Source: Promethearchaeota archaeon
GTDB taxonomy: Archaea; Asgardarchaeota; Lokiarchaeia; Sigynarchaeales; MK-D1
Direction of reading: 5' to 3'
DNA length: 5,481 nucleotides
NCBI GenBank assembly: GCA_016839385.1
Contig: JAEOUK010000642.1
Span: forward strand, 1 to 5,481
Shown: piece by piece, positions 1 through 5,481 of the stretch
How the letters are laid out: each line of letters opens with the position of its first letter
Numbering within the stretch: the first letter of the stretch is position 1
The notes under the pieces: model-generated
The model's input: the letters and a program-made list of their open reading frames with translations, nothing else
Database searches by the model: none
What the model was told of the DNA's origin: nothing
Made by a program: the position numbers and the translations under genes

Positions 1-406
1 GCAACCCTCTTTCATTCTTTTTTCGAATGACCAGAGCTATCCAGAAGAAGAAAATCGAGACGGGAAATTCGATAACAGCTATTAATCCAAGAGTATCTTG
101 ATTTTCTAATGTAAAATATAATATTGCAAGCACTATCGAAGCAATTACAAACATTACTCCTAACATAGTGAGGAAAATTGATCCGGCTTTTAGAGCACTT
201 TTGAACATTTTCATGATGTTATACTTTTCTTCTACGGGTCGATCTTCAAAATATTGCCTGCATTTAATGCAATATCCGAAATGAGTATAATTGCATTCTT
301 CACATAAAGTTTTACCACATGTTCTACAGTGTCTTTTATTTTTCCGTTCTAATATACTTCTACTGCAATCTCCGCATTGAAAATAGGATTGTTCAGAATA
401 ACTCAT
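1..406 (-). CDS. Zinc-finger membrane protein (B-box/FYVE-like finger plus two membrane segments), partial at left edge
   Basis: Translating the minus strand from the ATG at 406 gives 135 open codons to the window edge with no stop, so the C-terminus is missing. Residues 11-49 hold four CxxC pairs: C11/C14, C27/C30, C35/C38 and C46/C49, with gaps of 12, 4 and 7 residues. The core reads HCRTCGKTLCEEC. This is a treble-clef type zinc site that could bind two zinc ions. The last two pairs and their short spacing resemble the B-box-like fingers found in many prokaryotic membrane proteins, while the first three pairs also fit FYVE spacing. After a charged linker (about 50-70) come two hydrophobic segments at about 76-98 and 106-127, followed by basic RKK, which suggests a cytosolic finger anchored by a membrane hairpin. 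No Shine-Dalgarno precedes the ATG. The function is unknown; a protein-protein or membrane-adaptor role is only inference. The reading frame is secure because the Cys pattern and membrane segments are coherent. Confidence 0.85.
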   Translation of the reverse strand, partial: MSYSEQSYFQCGDCSRSILERKNKRHCRTCGKTLCEECNYTHFGYCIKCRQYFEDRPVEEKYNIMKMFKSALKAGSIFLTMLGVMFVIASIVLAILYFTLENQDTLGLIAVIEFPVSIFFFWIALVIRKKNERGL

Positions 407-448
407 AAAGATCAATACTACAAAATCAGCAATCCTTTTTCTCATTAC

Positions 449-464
449 TTTAAATAAATTAAAA
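449..464 (-). promoter_or_regulatory. Possible A/T-rich promoter element of the zinc-finger gene
   Basis: This A/T-only stretch reads on the minus strand as a run of TTTAATTTATTTA type, about 45 bp upstream of the zinc-finger ATG at 406. The position suits an archaeal TATA box with a leader of roughly 20 nt. A/T-rich sequence is common in this window, so the call is weak. Confidence 0.25.
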
Positions 465-488
465 CTAATTCCGACTGCTTTCAAATAA

Positions 489-496
489 TATAAAAT
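489..496 (+). promoter_or_regulatory. TATA-like box of the GH31 gene
   Basis: TATAAAAT lies 69 bp before the last base upstream of the GH31 ATG at 566. An archaeal transcript would start about 25 nt downstream, near 520, leaving a leader of about 45 nt that contains the Shine-Dalgarno at 554. The assignment rests on position and consensus only. Confidence 0.4.
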
Positions 497-501
497 GATA
501 T

Positions 502-514
502 GATGAATTTCATC
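502..514 (+). promoter_or_regulatory. Palindrome GATGAA-T-TTCATC, candidate operator
   Basis: This is a perfect inverted repeat with 6-bp arms around a single T. It begins 6 bp after the TATA-like box and lies just before the expected GH31 transcription start. A site there could block RNA polymerase when bound by a dimeric repressor, such as a sugar-responsive one. No regulator gene is visible in the window, so the operator role is inferred from symmetry and position. A 1-nt loop makes an RNA hairpin unlikely. Confidence 0.35.
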
Positions 515-553
515 GATCTGAGGAACTTGGAATATACTAAAAATTACTTTTAA

Positions 554-558
554 GAGGA
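554..558 (+). promoter_or_regulatory. Shine-Dalgarno GAGGA deciding the GH31 start
   Basis: GAGGA is separated by 7 nt from the ATG at 566. The alternative in-frame ATG at 641 (residue 26) has no such site at the right distance. A GGAGG shortly after 641 serves only an out-of-frame ATG at 657. This supports the 566 start. Confidence 0.55.
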
Positions 559-565
559 ATATCTA

Positions 566-2881
566 ATGAATTTTTGGGGAAAATATAAAAATTTTCCATC
601 CCAACTCAACTTTTTTATACATTATAAGCGAAAATTCATTATGAACGGAGGAAATCATGACTTTACTTTTAATATTAGAACAGGGACTCTGAGAATTACA
701 ATCTATTCTGCAAGATTAGTTCGAATTAGATTTTCAATAACATCTGAATTTTCAAGTAAATCTTCAATTTGTCTTGTGTACCAACCAAATTCGGATGAAA
801 GTGTAGAGAAAGAAGAAAATGAAGGTTTTCATATCATCAAAACAGACGAATTGAAGTTAAATATTGATAAACAAACTGGAAGATGTTCTATTCTTGACCG
901 TTCTGGAAATCATATAGTTCAAGAAGGAAATAGAGCAATAAAATCATCAACTGTCTTTGGAGAAGAGGTATACTCAGTTCAGCAAAATTTCATTTGGGAG
1001 TCTAATGAAGCTTTATTCGGATTAGGGCAATTTCAAGATGGAAAAATGAATTTACGAGGATGCTCTCGAAAATTAATGCAGAAAAATACTGTAGCTGTTA
1101 ATCCTGTACTAGTTTCTTCTAAAGGATATGGTATATTTTGGCACAATACTTCTTTCACAAAGTTCGTCGACAATTCCAGAGAATCCTATTTGTGGTCTGA
1201 GGTTGCTGATGAGATCGATTATATCTTCATCTACGGTCCCACTATTGATGAAGTAATATCAGGATATCGAACCCTCACAGGAAAAGCACCCATGCTTGGG
1301 AAGTGGACATTTGGGTATATTCAATGCAAAGAACGATATAAAAGCCAAGAAGAGTTACTGAATGTAGTTAAAAAATATCGAGAACTCAAAATTCCCTTGG
1401 ATTTAATCGTGCAAGATTGGCGATATTGGCCCAAATTTCAATGGGGTCAGAAAAGTTTTGATCCTACGCGCTATCCAGATCCAAAAGGCATGATTGAGGA
1501 ACTCCATAAAAAGTTGAATACTCATATAATGATTTCCATTTGGCCCAAACTTGCTCCACAAGGCTCCGATTATAAAGAAATGGAATCTAACCCTGAATTT
1601 CTCTATAAAATACCAATGGGCGGGGCACGTTTTTATGATGCATTCAATAAATCAGCAAGAGATTTATTTTGGAAACAAATAAATGAAGGACTTTTCTCAA
1701 ACGGCATAGACGCATGGTGGTGTGATGCTACTGAGCCAGAATTGGCGTATCCGAAGCTTACTTTAAAGAAATATAAGAAACGGATGACTCCTTCCATTGG
1801 AACTGGTGCACGTTACTTAAATGCATATTCCCAATATCATTCAAAGGGAATTTATGAAAACCAACGCAAAGTTACCGAAAAGAAGAGAGTTGTGAATCTA
1901 ACTCGCTCTGCCTTTGCTGGACAACAGCGTTTTGGGGCTATAACATGGAGTGGAGATATATCAGCAACTTGGAAAGTGTTAAAAAATCAAATTCCTGCTG
2001 GTTTAAATTTCTGTTTATCGGGAATTCCTTATTGGACTCAAGATATTGGAGGATTTTTTGTATGGCCTTGGAAATACCGAGGCGGATGCGAGAATGAAAA
2101 ATATCGTGAACTATATACTCGCTGGTTACAATTAGGCGCATTCAATCCTCTTTTCCGATCCCATGGTACTATTACCCCTCGGGAGGTTTGGCAGTTTGGA
2201 GAACCAGGTTCGAAATACTATAATGCATTGGTCAAGGCAATAAAACTACGATATTCACTTCTCCCCTACATATATTCACTTGCGGGAAAAGTGACTCATG
2301 AAGATTATACTATCATGCGAGGTTTAGTATTTGATTTCGCTCATGATCCCAAGGTGTACAATATTAAAGACCAGTTTATGTTCGGTTCAATACTAGTATG
2401 CCCAGTTACTAAACCGAATGCCAAGACTCGGGAAGTTTATTTCCCTATATTCAAAAATACATCTCGAAAGTGGATCGATTTTTGGACAGGAAATTCACAC
2501 GAAGCTGGACGCACACTCTCTGTTGATACACCTCTAAATCAAATTCCATTATTCATCCCTTCAGGTTCTATTATTCCTTTCGGACCGGATATCCAATATG
2601 CGACAGAATCCAGTGATCCTTTAGATATCCGAATATATCCGGGAAATGATGCTGAATTCGTATTGTATGAAGACGAAAATGATAACTATAATTATGAGCA
2701 AGGTAAATTCAGTCAGATTAGAATGATGTGGATTGAAAAATCTCATACATTTTCTATCGATAGACGTGAAGGGGGGTTCTCGGGCATGCTGGAAAACCGA
2801 AATTTTAATATTAGGATTAACGGAGAATCGAAGCTTCATTCAATTCAATATAAAGGAGATTTCATGGAAATTAAAATCTAG
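566..2881 (+). CDS. Glycoside hydrolase family 31 alpha-glycosidase (alpha-xylosidase or alpha-glucosidase)
   Basis: This is a retaining exo-acting alpha-glycosidase that removes terminal alpha-linked xylose or glucose from oligosaccharides. The 771-residue length is close to that of the bacterial alpha-xylosidase YicI. Residues of about 30-235 form the N-terminal beta-sandwich, about 239-590 the (beta/alpha)8 barrel, and the rest the C-terminal beta domains. The nucleophile is D387 in GIDAWWCDATEPE. The acid/base is D464 in TWSGDI, preceded by the RSAFAGQQRFG motif. D284 in QDWRYWP and R531/H533 in LFRSHG line the sugar -1 site in this family. The WWxDATEP form is typical of the xylosidase-like branch, so alpha-xylosidase is slightly favoured, but substrate cannot be fixed from motifs. 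There is no signal peptide or membrane segment, so the enzyme is probably cytosolic and acts on imported sugars. The first 30 residues precede the recognisable fold, and an ATG at 641 would also leave the domain intact. No transporter or other sugar gene lies next to it. Confidence 0.95.
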   Translation: MNFWGKYKNFPSQLNFFIHYKRKFIMNGGNHDFTFNIRTGTLRITIYSARLVRIRFSITSEFSSKSSICLVYQPNSDESVEKEENEGFHIIKTDELKLNIDKQTGRCSILDRSGNHIVQEGNRAIKSSTVFGEEVYSVQQNFIWESNEALFGLGQFQDGKMNLRGCSRKLMQKNTVAVNPVLVSSKGYGIFWHNTSFTKFVDNSRESYLWSEVADEIDYIFIYGPTIDEVISGYRTLTGKAPMLGKWTFGYIQCKERYKSQEELLNVVKKYRELKIPLDLIVQDWRYWPKFQWGQKSFDPTRYPDPKGMIEELHKKLNTHIMISIWPKLAPQGSDYKEMESNPEFLYKIPMGGARFYDAFNKSARDLFWKQINEGLFSNGIDAWWCDATEPELAYPKLTLKKYKKRMTPSIGTGARYLNAYSQYHSKGIYENQRKVTEKKRVVNLTRSAFAGQQRFGAITWSGDISATWKVLKNQIPAGLNFCLSGIPYWTQDIGGFFVWPWKYRGGCENEKYRELYTRWLQLGAFNPLFRSHGTITPREVWQFGEPGSKYYNALVKAIKLRYSLLPYIYSLAGKVTHEDYTIMRGLVFDFAHDPKVYNIKDQFMFGSILVCPVTKPNAKTREVYFPIFKNTSRKWIDFWTGNSHEAGRTLSVDTPLNQIPLFIPSGSIIPFGPDIQYATESSDPLDIRIYPGNDAEFVLYEDENDNYNYEQGKFSQIRMMWIEKSHTFSIDRREGGFSGMLENRNFNIRINGESKLHSIQYKGDFMEIKI

Positions 2882-2886
2882 AATTG

Positions 2887-2895
2887 TCTTTTTTT
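2887..2895 (+). terminator. T-rich tract after GH31, possible archaeal terminator
   Basis: A TCTTTTTTT tract begins 6 bp after the GH31 stop. Archaeal polymerase often terminates at such T-runs without a hairpin. The tract runs into the stop codon of the convergent methyltransferase gene. No stable stem precedes it. Confidence 0.4.
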
Positions 2896-3559
2896 ACTTC
2901 ACAATAACCACAGCTATTCCATCGAATCCAGATCTGCTAATATTTGGGATTATAGTAGCAATAACATCATCTCTATCTGAAAGCATTTGATTAAATTTCT
3001 GGATTCCAACAACTCGGTCTACTTTGCTTTTCTTATTCAGTACTTCTCCTCGACGAATTACATTATCAGCTGCGATAACGGTACCACTATGCGAAAATTT
3101 AATCACCTTCTCCAAATATTTGGGATAATCGGGTTTATGAGCGTCAATGAAGATCATATCAAAATCACCGATGTTTTCACGTTCCATTTCTTCCAATACT
3201 TCAAGTGCTTCTCCAACCCGAACCTTAATTTTATCCGCAAGACCTGCGGATTGAAAATTTTTTTCTGCTACTTTTGCGTGTTTAGGATTCAATTCGATTG
3301 TGATAAGTTTTCCATCTGGAGGAAGAGCTCGAGCCATCCAAATTGCACTATATCCCGCCAATGTTCCAATTTCAAGAATATTTTTTGCTTTACTCAACAT
3401 TACCAGCATTTGTAGGAATTTTCCTTGATTGGGTCGGATCCCTATTTGCGGTAAAAAATTACGAATGGTAGATTGGTTGACTGATTTAAGAATTTCATCT
3501 TCTTTGGAAAATAACTGATGAATATATTCATATATTTTCCTGAAACCTTTAGAATTCAT
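2894..3559 (-). CDS. SAM-dependent O-methyltransferase, caffeoyl-CoA/catechol OMT-like (Methyltransf_3, COG4122)
   Basis: This class I Rossmann methyltransferase transfers a methyl group from SAM to a hydroxyl of a small molecule, usually a vicinal diol with a divalent metal. From the ATG at 3559 it has 221 residues, normal for the family. Motif I is LEIGTLAGYS at about 62-71. E89 in TIELNP should bind the SAM ribose. D139 in IDAHKPDY together with D165-N166 in AADNVIRRG forms the expected metal site, so the enzyme looks active. The natural substrate is unknown; prokaryotic members are often only annotated as O-methyltransferase. An in-frame TTG at 3568 would add three residues (224 in all); ATG is preferred because neither start has a Shine-Dalgarno. 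The gene converges with GH31 across 12 bp and diverges from the membrane-protein gene. There is no signal peptide, so it is cytosolic. Confidence 0.93.
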   Translation of the reverse strand: MNSKGFRKIYEYIHQLFSKEDEILKSVNQSTIRNFLPQIGIRPNQGKFLQMLVMLSKAKNILEIGTLAGYSAIWMARALPPDGKLITIELNPKHAKVAEKNFQSAGLADKIKVRVGEALEVLEEMERENIGDFDMIFIDAHKPDYPKYLEKVIKFSHSGTVIAADNVIRRGEVLNKKSKVDRVVGIQKFNQMLSDRDDVIATIIPNISRSGFDGIAVVIVK

Positions 3560-3611
3560 AGTAATCAAACTTTTTTTGAGTTTTTACTGGATCTTGATGT
3601 TAGGTATTAGG

Positions 3612-3619
3612 ATTTAAAC
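3612..3619 (-). promoter_or_regulatory. Possible TATA-like box of the O-methyltransferase gene
   Basis: Read on the minus strand this is GTTTAAAT, about 53 bp upstream of the ATG at 3559. A start about 25 nt further on would give a leader near 30 nt. The match is short and rests on position only. The lack of a Shine-Dalgarno also leaves open a shorter or absent leader. Confidence 0.22.
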
Positions 3620-3654
3620 TGATTATTGGATTTTTCTAGTTTCTCAATGTAATC

Positions 3655-3663
3655 TATATATAA
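3655..3663 (+). promoter_or_regulatory. TATA-like box of the membrane-protein gene
   Basis: TATATATAA lies 36 bp upstream of the ATG at 3700. Initiation about 25 nt downstream would give a very short leader that starts close to the Shine-Dalgarno at 3685. This is the best-looking promoter element in the window. Confidence 0.45.
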
Positions 3664-3684
3664 TTCAAGAACCAATTTGGATAG

Positions 3685-3691
3685 AAAGAGG
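3685..3691 (+). promoter_or_regulatory. Shine-Dalgarno AAAGAGG of the membrane-protein gene
   Basis: AAAGAGG is followed by an 8-nt spacer and the ATG at 3700. It fixes the start of the membrane-protein gene. It is the strongest ribosome-binding site seen here. Confidence 0.6.
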
Positions 3692-3699
3692 TATTTAAC

Positions 3700-4695
3700 A
3701 TGAATAAAAAACCCCATATATTATTTAGGTTACTTCCGCCAATTATCGCATTCTTAGCTGGGTTCGGATTTACTATGATCCATGAATTAACAACTAGTGA
3801 AGGCGGACCTACATCAACCGAAATGCCTATAGATCCCTTAGGGCTTGGTTTTCTAGTCACTTCAAGCATTGTTGTGTTTATTTTTCCCCTATTATCCAGA
3901 AGTTGGATATCTAGTTTTCTCAGTCCGCTTCTATATTTTGGAGCACTCACACTTTCTAGTGATAATTTCTTCAATTTAGTAGGATTGGAAAGCTTATGGG
4001 TATTCCCCGCTGATTTTACACCTTCAGGAGAATTAGTTTTATATGTAGGCACTGGGATTTTTGCCGTCGGTTTTGTAAGTGGAGTTGCTTTAAGTATTGT
4101 CCGCTTGAAAAAAGGATCCCAATTGTTAAAAGAAGAAATGGTTGGTAAACCGAAACCTGATTCGCGATCTCCGCCCGGAACTATAACAATAGAACCGGGA
4201 GAGGTAATACTAGAAGAGAGCGAACCTACAGGAGAAGATGCTCATCCTTTCGAAATGTTAGATTCTGAACCCGCACCTGGATCTGAAGATCAAACACCTG
4301 GAATAAATGCTCCTGGATTCAAAGAGCCTGAACCTAAATCCAAACCATCTCAATCAGAGCCTGCAGATTCCAAGTCAGATTCAGGTTCTGTGGATCAGAC
4401 AACGACGAATGATTCGGGAACTCTTCTTGGAGAACCTTGTGCAACCGACCCTGAGGTTGATTCTAGAATTTCGGAGGACCAAAAATCAATTTCTCCAAGT
4501 GCTGATATAGATTCTGACTCAGAAAGTGATCGTCGATTACATGAACAAGAACTCCTTGTTGAACCCGAATACCAGGAATCAGAGTTGGATGCTAAGTCGG
4601 AACCAGGACCCGATCCAGAACGCGAAACTGAATCTGAGGATTCCGAGTTAGATCCTGAGGAAGAATCTGGACCTGATCCCGATTCAAACCCTTAA
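3700..4695 (+). CDS. Four-segment membrane protein with long acidic Ser/Pro-rich tail, unknown function
   Basis: I do not recognise a family for this 331-residue protein. The N-terminal part has four hydrophobic segments at about 7-27, 47-66, 69-87 and 112-134. The basic N-terminus (MNKK) and RLKK at 135-138 after the last segment place both ends in the cytosol by the positive-inside rule. Residues 151-331 are low-complexity: by my count about 52 Asp/Glu against 12 Lys/Arg, with about 27 Ser and 26 Pro, and no hydrophobic segment. SEP triplets recur at 174, 189, 219 and 300, and DP/EP dipeptides are frequent near the end. This should be a disordered polyanionic tail. It could recruit basic proteins, bind cations or act as a spacer, but these are guesses. 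Segment 69-87 could instead be re-entrant. The Shine-Dalgarno and TATA-like box support the start. The SET gene follows 85 bp later on the same strand. Confidence 0.88.
   Translation: MNKKPHILFRLLPPIIAFLAGFGFTMIHELTTSEGGPTSTEMPIDPLGLGFLVTSSIVVFIFPLLSRSWISSFLSPLLYFGALTLSSDNFFNLVGLESLWVFPADFTPSGELVLYVGTGIFAVGFVSGVALSIVRLKKGSQLLKEEMVGKPKPDSRSPPGTITIEPGEVILEESEPTGEDAHPFEMLDSEPAPGSEDQTPGINAPGFKEPEPKSKPSQSEPADSKSDSGSVDQTTTNDSGTLLGEPCATDPEVDSRISEDQKSISPSADIDSDSESDRRLHEQELLVEPEYQESELDAKSEPGPDPERETESEDSELDPEEESGPDPDSNP
4150..4692 (+). repeat. Low-complexity coding region, degenerate SEP/DPE-type repeats
   Basis: This DNA encodes the acidic tail of the membrane protein. Words such as GAACC, GATCC and TCTGA/TCAGA recur irregularly, reflecting Glu-Pro, Asp-Pro and Ser-Glu/Asp codons. 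Units vary in length and codon choice, so the region is a degenerate, selection-maintained composition rather than a recent tandem duplication. Confidence 0.55.
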
Positions 4696-4780
4696 AATTC
4701 TGACTACGTTAAAAGAATAGATTGATAGACGTCGAAAAGTTCACGAAAATAACAAATATCTCTATATCTGAAAAGATTAT

Positions 4781-5446
4781 GTGAAAAATTTGAAGAAAAA
4801 AAGAGAATATAGCAAAAATAATTGGCTCGATCCGCGTATAGAAATAAAAAATTCGCCTTTACAGGGGAAAGGAATGTTTGCACTTAAACAAATCAAAAAA
4901 GGGGAAGTTGTAGTCATTTGGGGATTGAAAGAATGGTATACTACCAAAGAAGAAGCAGAAAACGCAGCGAAAGACGATATGATTGTAGAAATATTAGATG
5001 ATGATCTGTTCACACTAGATGATGTGGATAAAAGAGAGGACGATCCTACCCATTTTATGAACCATTCTTGTGATTGTAATGTGTGGTTTGAAGATGAAGT
5101 AACACTTGTTGCCAGAAGAGATATAGAAACTGGAGAAGAGTTGACGTTAGATTATGCGTTAAGGGAAACAACTGATGAGTGGATACCATCTTGGACATGT
5201 GGTTGCAAGTCCTCATTATGCAGGGGAAAATTTACAGGAAAAGACTGGTTAATCCCTGAACTTCAAGAGAGGTATAAAGGTCATTTCTTACCTTATAATA
5301 ATAAACAAATTGAGAGACTAAAGCAAAAAAACAAAAAAGGGAAAAAATTTATTTTTGTTCAATTTCTCCTCGAAGTATTTTTACAAACATCGATATATAC
5401 TCTGATTATGCATCCACATCAAATTTCTCTTTCATTTAATGACTAA
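4781..5446 (+). CDS. SET-domain protein lysine methyltransferase with post-SET zinc motif
   Basis: SET proteins transfer methyl groups from SAM to lysine side chains of proteins such as histones or ribosomal proteins; the target here is unknown. The start is GTG at 4781, followed by a basic N-terminus; no clear Shine-Dalgarno is present, and A/T-rich sequence at 4754-4761 could be a TATA box for a nearly leaderless message. The SET fold runs from about 17 to 126: GKGMFA at 29-34 begins the SAM site, NHSC at 94-97 forms the pseudoknot, and GEELTLDYA at 118-126 carries the likely catalytic Y125. The post-SET motif CGCx4C (C140, C142, C147) with C97 can bind one zinc. The usual region ends near GHFLPY at 167-172. 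Residues 183-221 are extra: a Lys-rich stretch and then a hydrophobic, featureless tail. Prokaryotic relatives are about 160-185 residues long, so the tail may be stop-codon loss or a sequence error. Confidence 0.92.
   Translation: MKNLKKKREYSKNNWLDPRIEIKNSPLQGKGMFALKQIKKGEVVVIWGLKEWYTTKEEAENAAKDDMIVEILDDDLFTLDDVDKREDDPTHFMNHSCDCNVWFEDEVTLVARRDIETGEELTLDYALRETTDEWIPSWTCGCKSSLCRGKFTGKDWLIPELQERYKGHFLPYNNKQIERLKQKNKKGKKFIFVQFLLEVFLQTSIYTLIMHPHQISLSFND
5393..5399 (+). promoter_or_regulatory. Possible TATA-like box inside the SET tail
   Basis: An ATATATA-type word lies about 40 bp before the possible ATG at 5439. If that start is real, its promoter would lie within the extra 3' part of the SET reading frame. 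The call is weak and depends on the edge gene. Confidence 0.2.
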
Positions 5447-5481
5447 ACCGGAATATCTCGCTTTGAGAAGTAGAAAATTGC
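5439..5481 (+). CDS. Possible start of a further gene, truncated at the right edge
   Basis: An ATG at 5439 overlaps the SET stop codon in another frame and stays open for 14 codons to the edge, beginning MTKPEYLALRSRKL. The peptide has an ordinary soluble-protein composition, and overlapping or abutting starts are common between co-directional genes. There is no Shine-Dalgarno, and 14 codons are too few to identify a family. On the minus strand the same stretch has stops in all three frames, so a minus-strand gene entering from the right could only end here. Confidence 0.3.
   Translation, partial: MTKPEYLALRSRKL

Noticed and set aside
1938..2141. Minus-strand 67-residue open frame inside the GH31 gene
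   Set aside because: It lies wholly opposite the conserved GH31 catalytic region, with no domain or start signal of its own.
2621..2990. Open frames on both strands around the GH31 3' end
   Set aside because: They overlap the coherent C-terminus of GH31 and the methyltransferase and show only shadow-like composition.
2987..3415. Plus-strand 142-residue open frame
   Set aside because: It is antisense to the methyltransferase, whose SAM and metal motifs are intact; its Phe/Cys/Ile-rich translation is typical of an antisense shadow.
3672..3680. Short palindrome CCAA-T-TTGG downstream of the membrane-protein TATA-like box
   Set aside because: The 4-bp arms are too short to separate from chance, although its placement resembles that of the GH31 palindrome.
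3654..4052. Minus-strand 132-residue open frame
   Set aside because: It covers the promoter and membrane segments of the plus-strand gene, which has a Shine-Dalgarno and a TATA-like box.
4307..4510. Plus-strand 67-residue frame in the acidic tail region
   Set aside because: It is an alternative frame of repetitive Ser/Pro/Glu codons with no independent start signal.
4777..5013. Minus-strand 78-residue open frame
   Set aside because: It is antisense to the SET N-terminus; the Ser/Phe-rich translation mirrors Lys/Glu codons.
5456..5468. Possible hairpin TCTC-GCTTT-GAGA after the SET gene
   Set aside because: A 4-bp stem without a following T-run is too weak to call a terminator, and it may lie inside the next gene.

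Overview
This is an AT-rich window with five well-supported protein genes, plus a possible sixth that starts at the right edge. I see no rRNA, tRNA, CRISPR array, insertion sequence or prophage. The style looks archaeal: TATA-like boxes sit about 30-75 bp upstream of several starts, Shine-Dalgarno sites are present at some genes and absent at others, and T-rich tracts stand in for hairpin terminators. A treble-clef-like zinc finger on a small membrane protein and a SET/post-SET lysine methyltransferase would suit a mesophilic archaeon, possibly an Asgard lineage. This placement is inference: no ribosomal or informational marker is present, and a bacterium is not excluded.

Layout: (1) 1-406, minus strand: the 5' part of a gene for a zinc-finger protein with two membrane segments, running off the left edge. 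(2) 407-565: a divergent promoter region with a TATA-like box and a perfect 13-bp palindrome. (3) 566-2881, plus strand: a complete family GH31 alpha-glycosidase with the catalytic signatures intact and no signal peptide. (4) 2894-3559, minus strand: a class I SAM-dependent, metal-dependent O-methyltransferase, convergent with the GH31 gene across only 12 bp. (5) 3560-3699: a second divergent promoter region. (6) 3700-4695, plus strand: an unrecognised four-segment membrane protein with a long acidic, Ser/Pro-rich, probably disordered cytosolic tail. (7) 4781-5446, plus strand: a SET-domain protein methyltransferase with a post-SET zinc motif and an unusual extra C-terminal tail. (8) 5439-5481: a possible start of another plus-strand gene.

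The genes do not form an obvious pathway. The GH31 enzyme probably trims alpha-linked xylose or glucose from imported oligosaccharides. The two methyltransferases share only SAM as a cofactor. The membrane protein and the SET gene lie 85 bp apart on one strand with no clear terminator between them, so they may share a transcript. I do not find convincing evidence for a new multi-gene system. The most unusual items are the zinc finger, the acidic-tailed membrane protein, the SET tail and the palindrome in front of the GH31 gene.
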